This document shows, piece by piece, positions 49,768 to 58,103 of a stretch of 64,000 nt of DNA. Position numbers and translations under genes: made by a program. The stretch's first letter is position 1, and each line of letters opens with the position of its first letter. The DNA comes from Pseudomonas kribbensis (GTDB lineage Bacteria > Pseudomonadota > Gammaproteobacteria > Pseudomonadales > Pseudomonadaceae), in NCBI RefSeq assembly GCF_003352185.1, contig NZ_CP029608.1, positions 930,001 through 994,000 on the forward strand, written 5' to 3'. The notes under the pieces were generated by a model. The model saw nothing but the letters and a program-made list of their open reading frames with translations, was not told the DNA's origin and searched no databases.

Positions 49768-49799
49768 CAAAAAGGCCATGGGTCGTTGCCCTTGGCCTT
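49768..49799 (-). terminator. Intrinsic terminator in the speC leader
   Basis: On the reverse strand AAGGCCA (49799-49793), a mismatch, GGG, loop, CCC, mismatch, TGGCCTT (49778-49772), followed by TTT. It lies about 105 bases before speC and has no upstream gene on this strand to terminate, so it fits a leader attenuator. Confidence 0.6.
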
Positions 49800-50546
49800 G
49801 CTGTCTCGTCGTCAGTACTTGAGCCGGATGGATCGTTTCCAGCATGGACGTTCGGCGCGAACTTTAGGGCGTGAGGGGCCTGAGATCAACTAAAAATGTC
49901 GCGTTTTTGCACGCTTCTGACGTGCGTCGCGGATATCACTCTTTGTAGCCGACCGAGATGACGGTCAGATGTTCCGCAATATTTTTCAGGTGTTAAAAAT
50001 ACCTGCACGTTCGAAGCTGATGCGTGCCAAGTCATTGCTAAGTATGATCACTTCAACATCGGCGACGTTGGCGGCGAGAAGGACGGCTGAGGGTGGATTT
50101 GCTGGCTGTGGCTGACAGTTTCGGTCGAGTTCGGCCACCCGGGGTGTTGATATTTCTTGCCGGGTCATGGGCGGAGTAAAAAACGCAGCCTTCAGGATCC
50201 GGTGGTCGAAAAAAAACAGCTATCGAACATTCTTTTGGATTTTGATCAGGCCACCGCCTCGGCCAGCGCGCGGATCATGTCGATCCGCTGCTGCTAGCCG
50301 AACAGGCATTCAATCGCAGTCTGGCTATAGCCTCACCTGTTTTAATCTCGAAAAAATATGGCTGGCCTGTCAACTACTGTCAGTTCTGACAGGTGCTTTA
50401 TTTCTGAATAGTTATTAGGGTAATTGCACGGTCGTCAAGCTGAACTCGTTTAGATGTTATTCCGAAATCTGAATTTGAAAGTGCATTTTTTTGCGCGAAA
50501 AAGTTCAGGGTCGGGGTTCGGCTTATGATTTTTGGAGGCGGGGAAA
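49800..50546. other. Long gene-poor region between speC and the lipoprotein pair
   Basis: About 750 bases without a convincing gene. Its left end should hold the speC promoter; the right end, from about 50340, is AT-rich and should hold the promoter of the first lipoprotein gene. Open frames of 60 to 83 codons here lack ribosome-binding sites and codon bias. A possible gene relic is listed separately. Confidence 0.5.
50246..50332 (-). pseudogene. Possible relic of a gene C-terminus
   Basis: On the reverse strand a 28-codon stretch with pseudomonad-like codon use reads GYSQTAIECLFG, one in-frame TAG, then QQRIDMIRALAEAVA and TGA. Amino-acid content looks protein-like on both sides of the stop and the base composition is higher in GC than the flanks. 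The parent family cannot be named. Chance is not excluded. Confidence 0.25.
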
Positions 50547-51458
50547 ATGAACAGGGTATTAATGTGGCTGGTTATATTGTTACTTTCGGGGTGCGTGACT
50601 CATGATCTTTCACCGAATGTCTCCCCCGACAAAAATGCACAAGCCAGTTCTGGAATAACACAGTCCTATACCGGACCCGAGACGGCGTCTTATTTAACCG
50701 AGTACTACAATAATGTTTCTATCTCCATGTGCCGAGCCAACCCCCGAGCACCGAAGTTCCTGTGCAGTGGTGTGATGCTGCGAGCGACACAGCACTCTAC
50801 TGCCTTCCATTTCTGGGACCCGAACCCGAACTCCACAGGTGTTTCATTTTCCTGGCTGAGCAAGGGCGCCAAGTTCAGCAAGCTGGTGTTCGGCTACAAC
50901 AATGGTTTTATTTTTAACCCATATTTCTATAAACCCGCCGGAAAGATTTCACCGGAAATCCTGTGTTTCTTTCCAGTCGATGGCGCCACAACTTCACGTA
51001 CCAACAGTGGCTGCGGAGAAACGCCTGGCATCCCTAGCAGTGCTCCATGTCAGGGGCAGAGTATAAATACGGCTGCGCAATACATTGCCCACTACAACAG
51101 CCATGATCAAAAATACGGATACCTGTGCGGATTTGATGTCCGCGATGCCCTGGATGAAAAAGCCACGCAAGCATTCAATGAAGCCGTCAAGGCTCAAGGG
51201 CAAGGCGGGACGTTTGCCTTCAATACACAAAACGAATTCCGACTGGAAAACTGGGGGCAGGGCAAAGGTGCGGTGTTGCCGATCATGGCGGTTTTCTACC
51301 TCAACGACTCGGGTAAACCTGCGGCGCAATACGACCAGCGTGATTTCAAGACGCAGACCGGCATCTGGCTTCCAATGATCCGGATGACACTTCCCCAAAC
51401 ACCGGCAGTTGAAGCGAAGTTTGAATTCATCGCCGCGGATCAAGCCATCTCTTCCTGA
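50547..51458 (+). CDS. Lipoprotein, first of a paralogous pair (halovibrin HvnA-like?)
   Basis: A 303-residue protein with a lipoprotein signal: MNRVLMWLVILLLSGC, lipidated Cys16. The mature domain has an even number of scattered cysteines and conserved stretches LRATQHSTAFHFWDPNP, GVSFSWLSK, FGYNNGFIF, LCFFPVDGATT and GQGGTFAFNTQNEF. I associate this pattern, from memory, with Pseudomonas proteins annotated as halovibrin HvnA (secreted NAD-consuming enzymes); the R-x-T, S-F-S and Q-x-E elements would suit an ADP-ribosyltransferase-like site, but this is unproven. ATG 50547 has GGAGGCGGGG upstream. The next gene is its close paralogue. Confidence 0.65.
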   Translation: MNRVLMWLVILLLSGCVTHDLSPNVSPDKNAQASSGITQSYTGPETASYLTEYYNNVSISMCRANPRAPKFLCSGVMLRATQHSTAFHFWDPNPNSTGVSFSWLSKGAKFSKLVFGYNNGFIFNPYFYKPAGKISPEILCFFPVDGATTSRTNSGCGETPGIPSSAPCQGQSINTAAQYIAHYNSHDQKYGYLCGFDVRDALDEKATQAFNEAVKAQGQGGTFAFNTQNEFRLENWGQGKGAVLPIMAVFYLNDSGKPAAQYDQRDFKTQTGIWLPMIRMTLPQTPAVEAKFEFIAADQAISS

Positions 51459-51555
51459 CCATAAATGGACAGCACCTCTCCACTGTCGCCGCCTTTTTCA
51501 CAACCCCGTGCTTCACGCCAACGCAACGTTCAATGACTTTGAGAAGGTGAGTGCG

Positions 51556-52476
51556 ATGAAACGAATAGTGGTTTTGTTGTTTATGCTCCTGCTTTCAGGG
51601 TGTGCGAATCACGCTCCTGTGCCGAGAGTCGATTCCGTAAAAAGTGCACCGGACGTGCAGTCCTCAGAAGTCGGGATACAGGGGGCGGGTACGGGACCGC
51701 AGATCGCGGCTTATCTGGCGGAGGCCTATAACAACACGTTGAGCATGTGTAGAAATAACCCCTCAGCACCGGCATTCCTGTGCACAGGGGTATTGTTGCG
51801 TGCGACCCAGCATTCCACGCAGTACCACTTCTGGAACCCGAATCCGAGTTCCACTGGCGTTTCGTTCTCTTGGTTACGTAAGGATGCAAAATTTAACAAG
51901 TTGGCGTTTGGGTACAATAACGGGTTTATTTTTTATCCTTACTTCTTCAAACCCGATGGTAAGTTTCAACCGGAGATTTTGTGCTTTTTTCCGGTGGACG
52001 GTGCCACAAGTAATCGCGGGGATAAAGGGTGTGGGCAGTATCCGGGATACGCTACAAGCATTCCGTGCCAATCGCAGAATATTAAGACTGCCGCGCAGTA
52101 CATCGCGCTCTACAACAGTCAGTCGGCGAAATATGGATCGCTTTGCGGATTTGATGTACGCGATGATTTGAACCAGGCGGCAACCGTAGCTTTCAATGAG
52201 GCGGTCAAGGCGCAAGGACAAGGGGGGACCTTTGCATTCAATACACAGAATGAGTTTCGTATTGAGAAGTGGGGGCAGAACCTGGGTACCACCGTGCCAA
52301 TAGAAGCGCTGTTCTACGTCAACGATACAGGCAAGGCCGGCGCGCAATACGACCAGCGTGATTTCAAGACGCAGACCGGCATCTGGATTCCAATGATCCG
52401 GATGACACTTCCCCCGACCCCTGCGGCTGATGCGAAATTTGAATTCATTGCAGCCGATCAGGCCATTTCTTCCTGA
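51556..52476 (+). CDS. Lipoprotein, second of the paralogous pair (halovibrin HvnA-like?)
   Basis: A 306-residue paralogue of the preceding protein. Signal MKRIVVLLFMLLLSGC with lipidated Cys16. Shared blocks run the whole mature length: LRATQHSTQYHFWNPNPSST, GVSFSWLRKDAKF, FGYNNGFIF, GQGGTFAFNTQNEFRIE and the identical end AKFEFIAADQAISS. The N-terminal 35 mature residues differ most, as expected of a flexible tether. GAGAAGGTGAG precedes ATG 51556. The 97-base gap from the first copy and strong DNA similarity point to tandem duplication. A terminator follows. Confidence 0.65.
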   Translation: MKRIVVLLFMLLLSGCANHAPVPRVDSVKSAPDVQSSEVGIQGAGTGPQIAAYLAEAYNNTLSMCRNNPSAPAFLCTGVLLRATQHSTQYHFWNPNPSSTGVSFSWLRKDAKFNKLAFGYNNGFIFYPYFFKPDGKFQPEILCFFPVDGATSNRGDKGCGQYPGYATSIPCQSQNIKTAAQYIALYNSQSAKYGSLCGFDVRDDLNQAATVAFNEAVKAQGQGGTFAFNTQNEFRIEKWGQNLGTTVPIEALFYVNDTGKAGAQYDQRDFKTQTGIWIPMIRMTLPPTPAADAKFEFIAADQAISS

Positions 52477-52484
52477 ACCAACAA

Positions 52485-52512
52485 GGGCGGTGCTTACCCA
52501 CAAGCACCGCCC
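52485..52512. terminator. Hairpin between convergent lipoprotein and opuCA genes
   Basis: GGGCGGTGCTT (52485-52495), ACCCAC, AAGCACCGCCC (52502-52512): eleven perfect pairs. ATTTC follows on the forward strand and TTGTTGG on the reverse, so it may serve both. Confidence 0.75.
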
Positions 52513-52528
52513 ATTTCACGGCTGGTTT

Positions 52529-53686
52529 TCACACCAGCGCAACTTCCGCCGGCGACACAATGCTGGTCTTGCCCCCACGGGATTTGCCCGAGCTCAGATA
52601 CTCGGCAATCGACTCCTGGGTAACCTCGCCGAGAAACACTCGCTCGGCATCCATCACCGGCAACCAGGCACGATTGAATTCGTACATGCGCGACAACAGG
52701 ATGCGTAAATGCTCGTCGTACGCAGCCGTGGCGTTGAACTCACGCAGGAACTGCGCGCACGTACCGGTCTGACGATGCAGGTCGCGACGTCGCACGTAAC
52801 CCAGAGCCTTGTTCTCGGCACAGGTGACCACCACGTAGCGACGGTCATGCTCGTCCATCAATTCCAACGCATCGGCCACCGGGGTTTCCGGGCTCACGGA
52901 TGGAGCGTTGTCCGCCGCGTCTTCCGCCTTCACCAGCAACAGGCGTTTGAGCGTGCTGTCCTGGCCGACGAAGTTACTGACAAAGTCGTCTGCCGGATGG
53001 GCGAGCAAGGTGTCCGGGTGGTCGATCTGCAGCAGTTTGCCGGCGCGGAAGATGGCGATCTTGTCGCCGAGCTTGATCGCCTCATCGATGTCGTGACTGA
53101 CCATGATCACGGTCTTGTTCAGCGCCCGCTGCATCTCGAAGAATTCGTTCTGGATCATCTCGCGGTTGATCGGGTCCACCGCACCGAACGGTTCGTCCAT
53201 CAGCAGCAGCGGTGCATCCGCCGCCAGTGCCCTGATCACACCGATCCGTTGTTGCTGGCCGCCGGACAGTTCACGGGGATAACGATGCAGATATTGCTTG
53301 GGTTCCAGCTTGATCATGCTCATCAGTTCGCGGGCGCGGTCATGGCATTTCTGTTTGTCCCAGCCGAGCAGTTTCGGCACCACCACGATGTTCTCTTCGA
53401 TGGTCATGTTGGGGAACAGACCGATCTGCTGGATCACGTAGCCGATGTTGCGACGCAGGGTCACTTCGTCGAGGTCGGTGGTGTCTTCGCCGTTGATCAG
53501 GATTTTGCCCGAGGTCGGTCTGATCAGGCGGTTGATCATTTTCAGCGTGGTGCTTTTGCCGCAACCCGATGGCCCGAGGAACACGCAGATTTCGCCTTCA
53601 TTGACGGTCAGGCTTACCGAGTCCACGGCTTTCACATCTTTGCCGTTGCTTTGGAAGGTCTTGCTGAGGTTTTGAAGTTCGATCAT
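52529..53686 (-). CDS. opuCA: Osmoprotectant ABC transporter, ATP-binding protein with CBS domains
   Basis: A 385-residue ATPase that energises uptake of glycine betaine, choline or carnitine-type solutes. Walker A GPSGCGKST (38-46), Q-loop VIQQIGLFP, signature LSGGQQQR, Walker B LLLMDEPFGAVD and switch HD. The C-terminal ~120 residues are two CBS domains (VADALELMDEHDRRYVVVT and AWLPVMDAERVFLGEVTQ), which sense ionic strength or cyclic di-AMP in relatives. ATG 53686 (MIELQNLSKTF) overlaps the upstream stop by four bases; an in-frame ATG 39 bases earlier lacks support. Last gene of the operon. Confidence 0.93.
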   Translation of the reverse strand: MIELQNLSKTFQSNGKDVKAVDSVSLTVNEGEICVFLGPSGCGKSTTLKMINRLIRPTSGKILINGEDTTDLDEVTLRRNIGYVIQQIGLFPNMTIEENIVVVPKLLGWDKQKCHDRARELMSMIKLEPKQYLHRYPRELSGGQQQRIGVIRALAADAPLLLMDEPFGAVDPINREMIQNEFFEMQRALNKTVIMVSHDIDEAIKLGDKIAIFRAGKLLQIDHPDTLLAHPADDFVSNFVGQDSTLKRLLLVKAEDAADNAPSVSPETPVADALELMDEHDRRYVVVTCAENKALGYVRRRDLHRQTGTCAQFLREFNATAAYDEHLRILLSRMYEFNRAWLPVMDAERVFLGEVTQESIAEYLSSGKSRGGKTSIVSPAEVALV

Positions 53687-54336
53687 TTGAGGAGTCCTTT
53701 TGGAGTCAGCGAACGTTGCAGCCACTGCAAAATGAGGTCGGCGAAGATCGCCAGAAGACTGACCAGCAGCGCGCCGACGATCAGCATCGACATGTCACTG
53801 CGGCTGATGGAGGCGAGGATCAGCACGCCGAGGCCGCCGGCGCCGATGGTCGCGGCGATGGTCATCACGCCGATGTTCATCACCACGGCGGTGCGCACGC
53901 CGGCGAGGATCACCGGCACCGCAATCGGCAGCTCGACCATGTGCAGGCGCTGGCCGAAGGTCATGCCGATGCCGCGTGCGGCTTCGCGAATGCCCGGTTC
54001 GACGCCGGTCAGGGCGAGGTAGGTGTTGCGCATGATCGGCAGCAGTGAATAAAGGAACACGGCGGTGATCGCCGGCATCGGGCCGAGGCCCTGACCGAAT
54101 TTCGAATAGAACGGCAGCAGCAGGCCGAACAGCGCAATCGACGGCACGGTCAGTAGCACCGTGGCGCTGGCCTGCAACGGGCCGGCGAGGCTCGGGAAGC
54201 GCGTCATCAAAATGCCCAGCGGCACGCCGATGAGGATCGCCAGGCTGACGGCAATGCCGACCAGGGTGATGTGCTGCCAGGTCAGGTGCATCACCTGCTG
54301 CCAGTCGAGGTGGGAAAAGGCGTTCAAAAATTCCAT
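53683..54336 (-). CDS. opuCB: Osmoprotectant ABC transporter permease
   Basis: A 217-residue inner-membrane permease with about five to six helices. The BPD_transp signature is visible as the EAA loop (REAARGIGMTFGQRLHMVELP), which contacts the ATPase. Helix starts near 20, 58, 80, 135 and 180. Similar to the other permease of the operon; together they form the heterodimeric channel. Stop overlaps the opuCA start (ATGA), giving translational coupling. Confidence 0.92.
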   Translation of the reverse strand: MEFLNAFSHLDWQQVMHLTWQHITLVGIAVSLAILIGVPLGILMTRFPSLAGPLQASATVLLTVPSIALFGLLLPFYSKFGQGLGPMPAITAVFLYSLLPIMRNTYLALTGVEPGIREAARGIGMTFGQRLHMVELPIAVPVILAGVRTAVVMNIGVMTIAATIGAGGLGVLILASISRSDMSMLIVGALLVSLLAIFADLILQWLQRSLTPKGLLK

Positions 54337-54349
54337 GACTTTTCCTCCT

Positions 54350-55243
54350 TCAGTTCAGTGGGTGCTGGCGCAAGAAGTCGGCAGCGACTTTCGACGGACT
54401 CTCGTGATCGACATCGACCCGTGCGTTGAGCTGACGCATGGTTTCGTCGTCGAACAGTTCGGCCAGTGGCTTGAGTTGCGCCGCCAATTGCGGGTGAGCG
54501 TCGAGGTAGGCCTGACGCACCACAGGCGCGGCGGTGTAGTCCGGGAAGTAATGCTTGTCGTCTTCCAGCAGCTTCAGGCCGAACGCGTTGAGGCGACCGT
54601 CGGTGGTGTAGACCAGGCCGGCAAACACCTGGCCGTTGCGCAGTGCGGTGTAGACCAGCCCCGCGTCCATCTGCCGGATGTTCTGGCGCGTCAGGTTCAT
54701 ATCGTAGAGCTTGACCATGCCGTCCAGACCGTCGGAGCGGTTGGCGAATTCGGTGTCCAGCGCCACCAGATGATTGCTCTTGGCCTCGCTGCGCAGCACG
54801 TCGTTCAACTGGCTGATGTTGCTGATCTGCGGATATGCCTCGGCCACTTTCTTCGGCAGGGCGAGGGCGTAGGTGTTGCTGAATTTCGACGGCGTCAGCC
54901 AGACCAGGCCTTTTTTCGCGTCGAGTTCTTTCACCCGGGCATAGGACTGTTCGCTGTCGAGTTTTTCGGTGACATGGTTGTAGGCCACCAGCGACACGCC
55001 GGTGTATTCCCAGAGCATGTCCAGTTGCCCGCTTTCGTGGGCGCTGCGGGCCAGGTTGCTGCCCAGTCCGCCGGTGATCTGCGCGTCGTAGCCTTTGCTG
55101 CGCAGATATTGCGCGGTGATTTCCGCGAGCAGGGTCTGCTCGGTGAACACCCGGGCGCCGAGGCGAATGAGCGGTTTTTCGGCGGCTTGCGCCAATCCTG
55201 CGAACAGCAGAACGCAGCCCAGAATCAAGCTAAGTCGTTTCAT
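54350..55243 (-). CDS. opuCC: Osmoprotectant ABC transporter, periplasmic binding protein
   Basis: A 297-residue binding protein. The signal peptide MKRLSLILGCVLLFAGLAQA is cleaved before AEKPLIRLG; the Cys10 there is within the hydrophobic stretch and not in a proper lipobox, so it is probably soluble. Family blocks include FTEQTLLAEI, GYDAQITGGLGSNLARSAHE in parts, LDMLWEYTGVSL, DTEFANRSDGLDGM and DDKHYFPDYTAAPVVR; aromatic residues there form the cage for quaternary amines. Lies between the two permease genes. Confidence 0.93.
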   Translation of the reverse strand: MKRLSLILGCVLLFAGLAQAAEKPLIRLGARVFTEQTLLAEITAQYLRSKGYDAQITGGLGSNLARSAHESGQLDMLWEYTGVSLVAYNHVTEKLDSEQSYARVKELDAKKGLVWLTPSKFSNTYALALPKKVAEAYPQISNISQLNDVLRSEAKSNHLVALDTEFANRSDGLDGMVKLYDMNLTRQNIRQMDAGLVYTALRNGQVFAGLVYTTDGRLNAFGLKLLEDDKHYFPDYTAAPVVRQAYLDAHPQLAAQLKPLAELFDDETMRQLNARVDVDHESPSKVAADFLRQHPLN

Positions 55244-55264
55244 GAATATTCCTTTGCCGAAGCC

Positions 55265-55981
55265 TTAAGACGGGCGCAAACCGCGTTCCAGCCAGAGACG
55301 GCTGGCGAGGGTGACCACGCCATCGAGCAGCAGGGCCAGCAGCGCGGTGCACGCGGCGCCGAGCAGCAGTTGCGGCTGATTGTTCAGGGCGATGCCGGGG
55401 AAGATCAGGCTGCCGAGGCTGTTGGCGCCGATCAGGAACGCCAGCGGCGCCGTACCGACGTTGATCGCCAGAGCCACCCGCACACCGCCGACGATGATCG
55501 GCACGGCATTGGGCAACTCGACCTGCCACAACACCTGGCGCGGGGTCATGCCGATGCCGGTGGCGGCTTCTTTCAGCGAGCCCTGGACGTTTTTCAGGCC
55601 TTCGTAGGTGTTGCGCACAATCGGCAAAAGCGAGGCGAGGAATAAAGCGAAGATCGCCGGACCACTGCCGATGCCGAGTATCCCCAGGGCAATCGCCAGT
55701 ACGGCCAGCGGTGGCACGGTGTTACCGATGTTGAAGATCTGCATGAAGCGTTCGGCGCGGCCGACCATGGTCGGGCGGCTCAGGAAGATACCGGCGGGGA
55801 TGCCCACGACAAGGGCGGCCAGCATTGAAGCGAGGACGAGAATCAGATGAGCTTGCAGGTAAAACAACAAATCGTCGCGGTAGTGTTCGATCGTGTTGAT
55901 GCCGATCCAGTGGACCAGCAGGGCCAGGAGCGCGATCACCACCGCACCTCCCATCAGCCCTTTGCCATAGCGGATAGCCAC
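55265..55981 (-). CDS. opuCD: Osmoprotectant ABC transporter permease
   Basis: A 238-residue permease and the first gene of the operon. About six helices (near 8-28, 42-65, 85-110, 120-135, 165-190, 205-225) and the EAA motif KEAATGIGMTPRQVLWQVELP in parts. It is somewhat longer than its partner. Translation starts with GTG at 55981, supported by AAAGGAG upstream. Operon order here is permease, binding protein, permease, ATPase. Confidence 0.92.
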   Translation of the reverse strand: MAIRYGKGLMGGAVVIALLALLVHWIGINTIEHYRDDLLFYLQAHLILVLASMLAALVVGIPAGIFLSRPTMVGRAERFMQIFNIGNTVPPLAVLAIALGILGIGSGPAIFALFLASLLPIVRNTYEGLKNVQGSLKEAATGIGMTPRQVLWQVELPNAVPIIVGGVRVALAINVGTAPLAFLIGANSLGSLIFPGIALNNQPQLLLGAACTALLALLLDGVVTLASRLWLERGLRPS

Positions 55982-56311
55982 AGGCGGACTCCTTTTTTAT
56001 AGTCGGCGGACGCTGTCCCGAGTGGCATGCCATGCCTGGCTGCCGGGAGTGAACGTTCGCGAGAAGCAGCTCGCCCAGCACCGGCCAAAAGCGGTCTGAA
56101 AGCGAGCCGTGAGCGCAACCTCGTCAGGCTAACTTGCTGATTTTTCAGCCCCTGACAAAAAGTCGTAACAGGGGATGGACGTCTCCGTGCTTTAAAAGGT
56201 TCCCATCTGAGGCAGCATTTGGCCACCCTTAATGTGCTCAACGGTTCGGTTATTGTCTTGACTTGGGCTATAATCGCGGCCCTTTTTTGAATCACCGCCA
56301 GGCGATTTCCC
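55982..56311. promoter_or_regulatory. Divergent promoter region of opuC and prfC
   Basis: 330 bases without a gene. A consensus TATAAT at 56269-56274, 38 bases before prfC, is the likely -10 for prfC; the best -35 at 17-18 bases is weak (TTCGGT). A TTGACT at 56258 is too close to be its -35. The opuC side, which should carry an osmotically controlled promoter, shows no obvious box. Confidence 0.5.
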
Positions 56312-57895
56312 ATGACCAGACAGGCCGCCGAAGTCGCGAAACGCCGCACTTTCGCCATTATTTCCCACCCCGATGCCGGTAAAACCACGATCACCGAAAA
56401 GCTCCTGTTGATGGGCAAGGCGATTGCAGTGGCCGGTACGGTGAAATCCCGTAAATCCGACCGCCATGCGACATCCGACTGGATGGAGATGGAGAAGCAG
56501 CGGGGTATTTCCATTACCACGTCGGTCATGCAGTTCCCGTATCGCGAACACATGATCAACCTGCTCGACACCCCGGGCCACGAAGACTTCTCCGAAGACA
56601 CCTACCGCACCCTGACCGCGGTGGACTCGGCCCTGATGGTTCTCGACGGCGGTAAAGGTGTAGAGCCACGTACCATCGCCCTGATGGATGTCTGCCGTCT
56701 GCGTGACACGCCGATCGTCAGCTTCATCAACAAACTCGACCGTGACATCCGCGACCCGATCGAACTGCTCGACGAAATCGAAGCCGTCCTGAAGATCAAG
56801 GCCGCGCCGATCACCTGGCCGATCGGTTGCTACCGCGACTTCAAGGGCGTGTACCACCTGGCGGACGACTACATCATTGTCTACACCGCCGGTCACGGTC
56901 ACGAACGCACCGAAACCAAGATCATCGAGAAGCTCGATTCCGACGAAGCCCGCGCCCACCTGGGTGACGAGTACGACCGCTTCCTCGAACAGCTGGAACT
57001 GGTGCAGGGCGCCTGCCACGAGTTCAACCAGCAGGAGTTCATCGACGGTCAGCTGACCCCGGTGTTCTTCGGTACCGCACTGGGCAACTTCGGTGTCGAT
57101 CACGTCCTCGACGCCGTGGTCGACTGGGCGCCGCGTCCGCTGCCGCGTGTGGCCAACGAGCGCACCGTGGAGCCGGTGGAAGAGAAGTTCTCGGGCTTCA
57201 TCTTCAAGATCCAGGCGAACATGGACCCGAAACACCGCGACCGCATCGCCTTCATGCGTATCTGCTCCGGCAAGTACGAGAAAGGCATGAAGATGCGCCA
57301 CGTGCGTACCGGCAAGGACGTGCGCATCGGCGACGCCCTGACGTTCTTCTCCTCCGAGCGTGAACAGCTGGAAGAGGCGTATGCCGGCGACATCATCGGT
57401 CTGCACAACCACGGCACGATCCAGATCGGCGACACCTTCAGCGAAGGCGAAACCCTGGGCTTCACCGGTATCCCGCACTTCGCCCCGGAACTGTTCCGCC
57501 GCGTACGCCTGCGCGATCCGCTGAAATCCAAGCAACTGCGCCAGGGCCTGCAACAGCTGGCCGAAGAAGGCGCGACCCAGGTGTTCTTCCCGGAGCGCAG
57601 CAACGACATCATCCTCGGCGCCGTCGGTGTGCTGCAGTTCGATGTGGTCGCCAGCCGCCTGAAAGAGGAATACAAGGTCGAGTGCTCCTACGAGCCGATC
57701 ACCGTGTACTCCGCGCGCTGGATCGAATGCAGCGACAAGAAGAAGCTTGAGGAATTCTCCAACAAGGCGGTGGAAAACCTGGCGCTGGACGGCGGCGGTC
57801 ACCTGACCTACCTCGCTCCGACCCGGGTCAACCTGGCCCTGATGGAAGAGCGCTGGCCGGACGTGAAATTCCGTGCGACCCGTGAGCATCACTAA
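56312..57895 (+). CDS. prfC: Peptide chain release factor 3
   Basis: RF3 (527 residues) is the GTPase that removes RF1/RF2 from the ribosome after termination. The G domain has SHPDAGKTT (18-26), the switch region [30 protein letters not shown] and [10 protein letters not shown]. Domain 2 and the C-terminal RF3 domain follow ([17 protein letters not shown] near 440). Length matches E. coli PrfC (529). A strong terminator follows. Confidence 0.97.
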   Translation: MTRQAAEVAKRRTFAIISHPDAGKTTITEKLLLMGKAIAVAGTVKSRKSDRHATSDWMEMEKQRGISITTSVMQFPYREHMINLLDTPGHEDFSEDTYRTLTAVDSALMVLDGGKGVEPRTIALMDVCRLRDTPIVSFINKLDRDIRDPIELLDEIEAVLKIKAAPITWPIGCYRDFKGVYHLADDYIIVYTAGHGHERTETKIIEKLDSDEARAHLGDEYDRFLEQLELVQGACHEFNQQEFIDGQLTPVFFGTALGNFGVDHVLDAVVDWAPRPLPRVANERTVEPVEEKFSGFIFKIQANMDPKHRDRIAFMRICSGKYEKGMKMRHVRTGKDVRIGDALTFFSSEREQLEEAYAGDIIGLHNHGTIQIGDTFSEGETLGFTGIPHFAPELFRRVRLRDPLKSKQLRQGLQQLAEEGATQVFFPERSNDIILGAVGVLQFDVVASRLKEEYKVECSYEPITVYSARWIECSDKKKLEEFSNKAVENLALDGGGHLTYLAPTRVNLALMEERWPDVKFRATREHH

Positions 57896-57915
57896 GCGTT
57901 GACTGCAACATCCAG

Positions 57916-57946
57916 AGCCCTGAGGCGCGAGCCTCGGGGCTTTTTA
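57916..57946 (+). terminator. Intrinsic terminator of prfC
   Basis: AGCCCTGAGGC (57916-57926), GCGA tetraloop, GCCTCGGGGCT (57931-57941), then TTTTATT. One G-T pair in the stem. Confidence 0.93.
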
Positions 57947-58103
57947 TTGCCTGGGCGGTGGTTGTGACTGCCGTTGTAGGTTCTTTCCCGAACGCTTGTG
58001 GTTTGTGTCTGCTTTTACCGCAGCGGCGTTTTTGGCCGCGACAATCCGGGCGACGAGGTCTAGTGTTCAAGGCCCAAAGCGAGCTTTCTGAAGGATCAAC
58101 GGA

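Noticed and set aside
49666..49893. 75-codon forward open frame upstream of speC
   Set aside because: It runs antisense through the speC leader hairpin and leader ORF, lacks a ribosome-binding site and has no protein-like composition.
50167..50418. 83-codon forward open frame in the gap before the lipoproteins
   Set aside because: Start lacks a Shine-Dalgarno, and the sequence mixes Arg/Ser-rich and hydrophobic stretches with no family resemblance.
56258..56274. TTGACT plus TATAAT upstream of prfC as a sigma-70 promoter pair
   Set aside because: Only five bases separate them; the spacing must be about 17. The TATAAT alone was kept as a -10 candidate.
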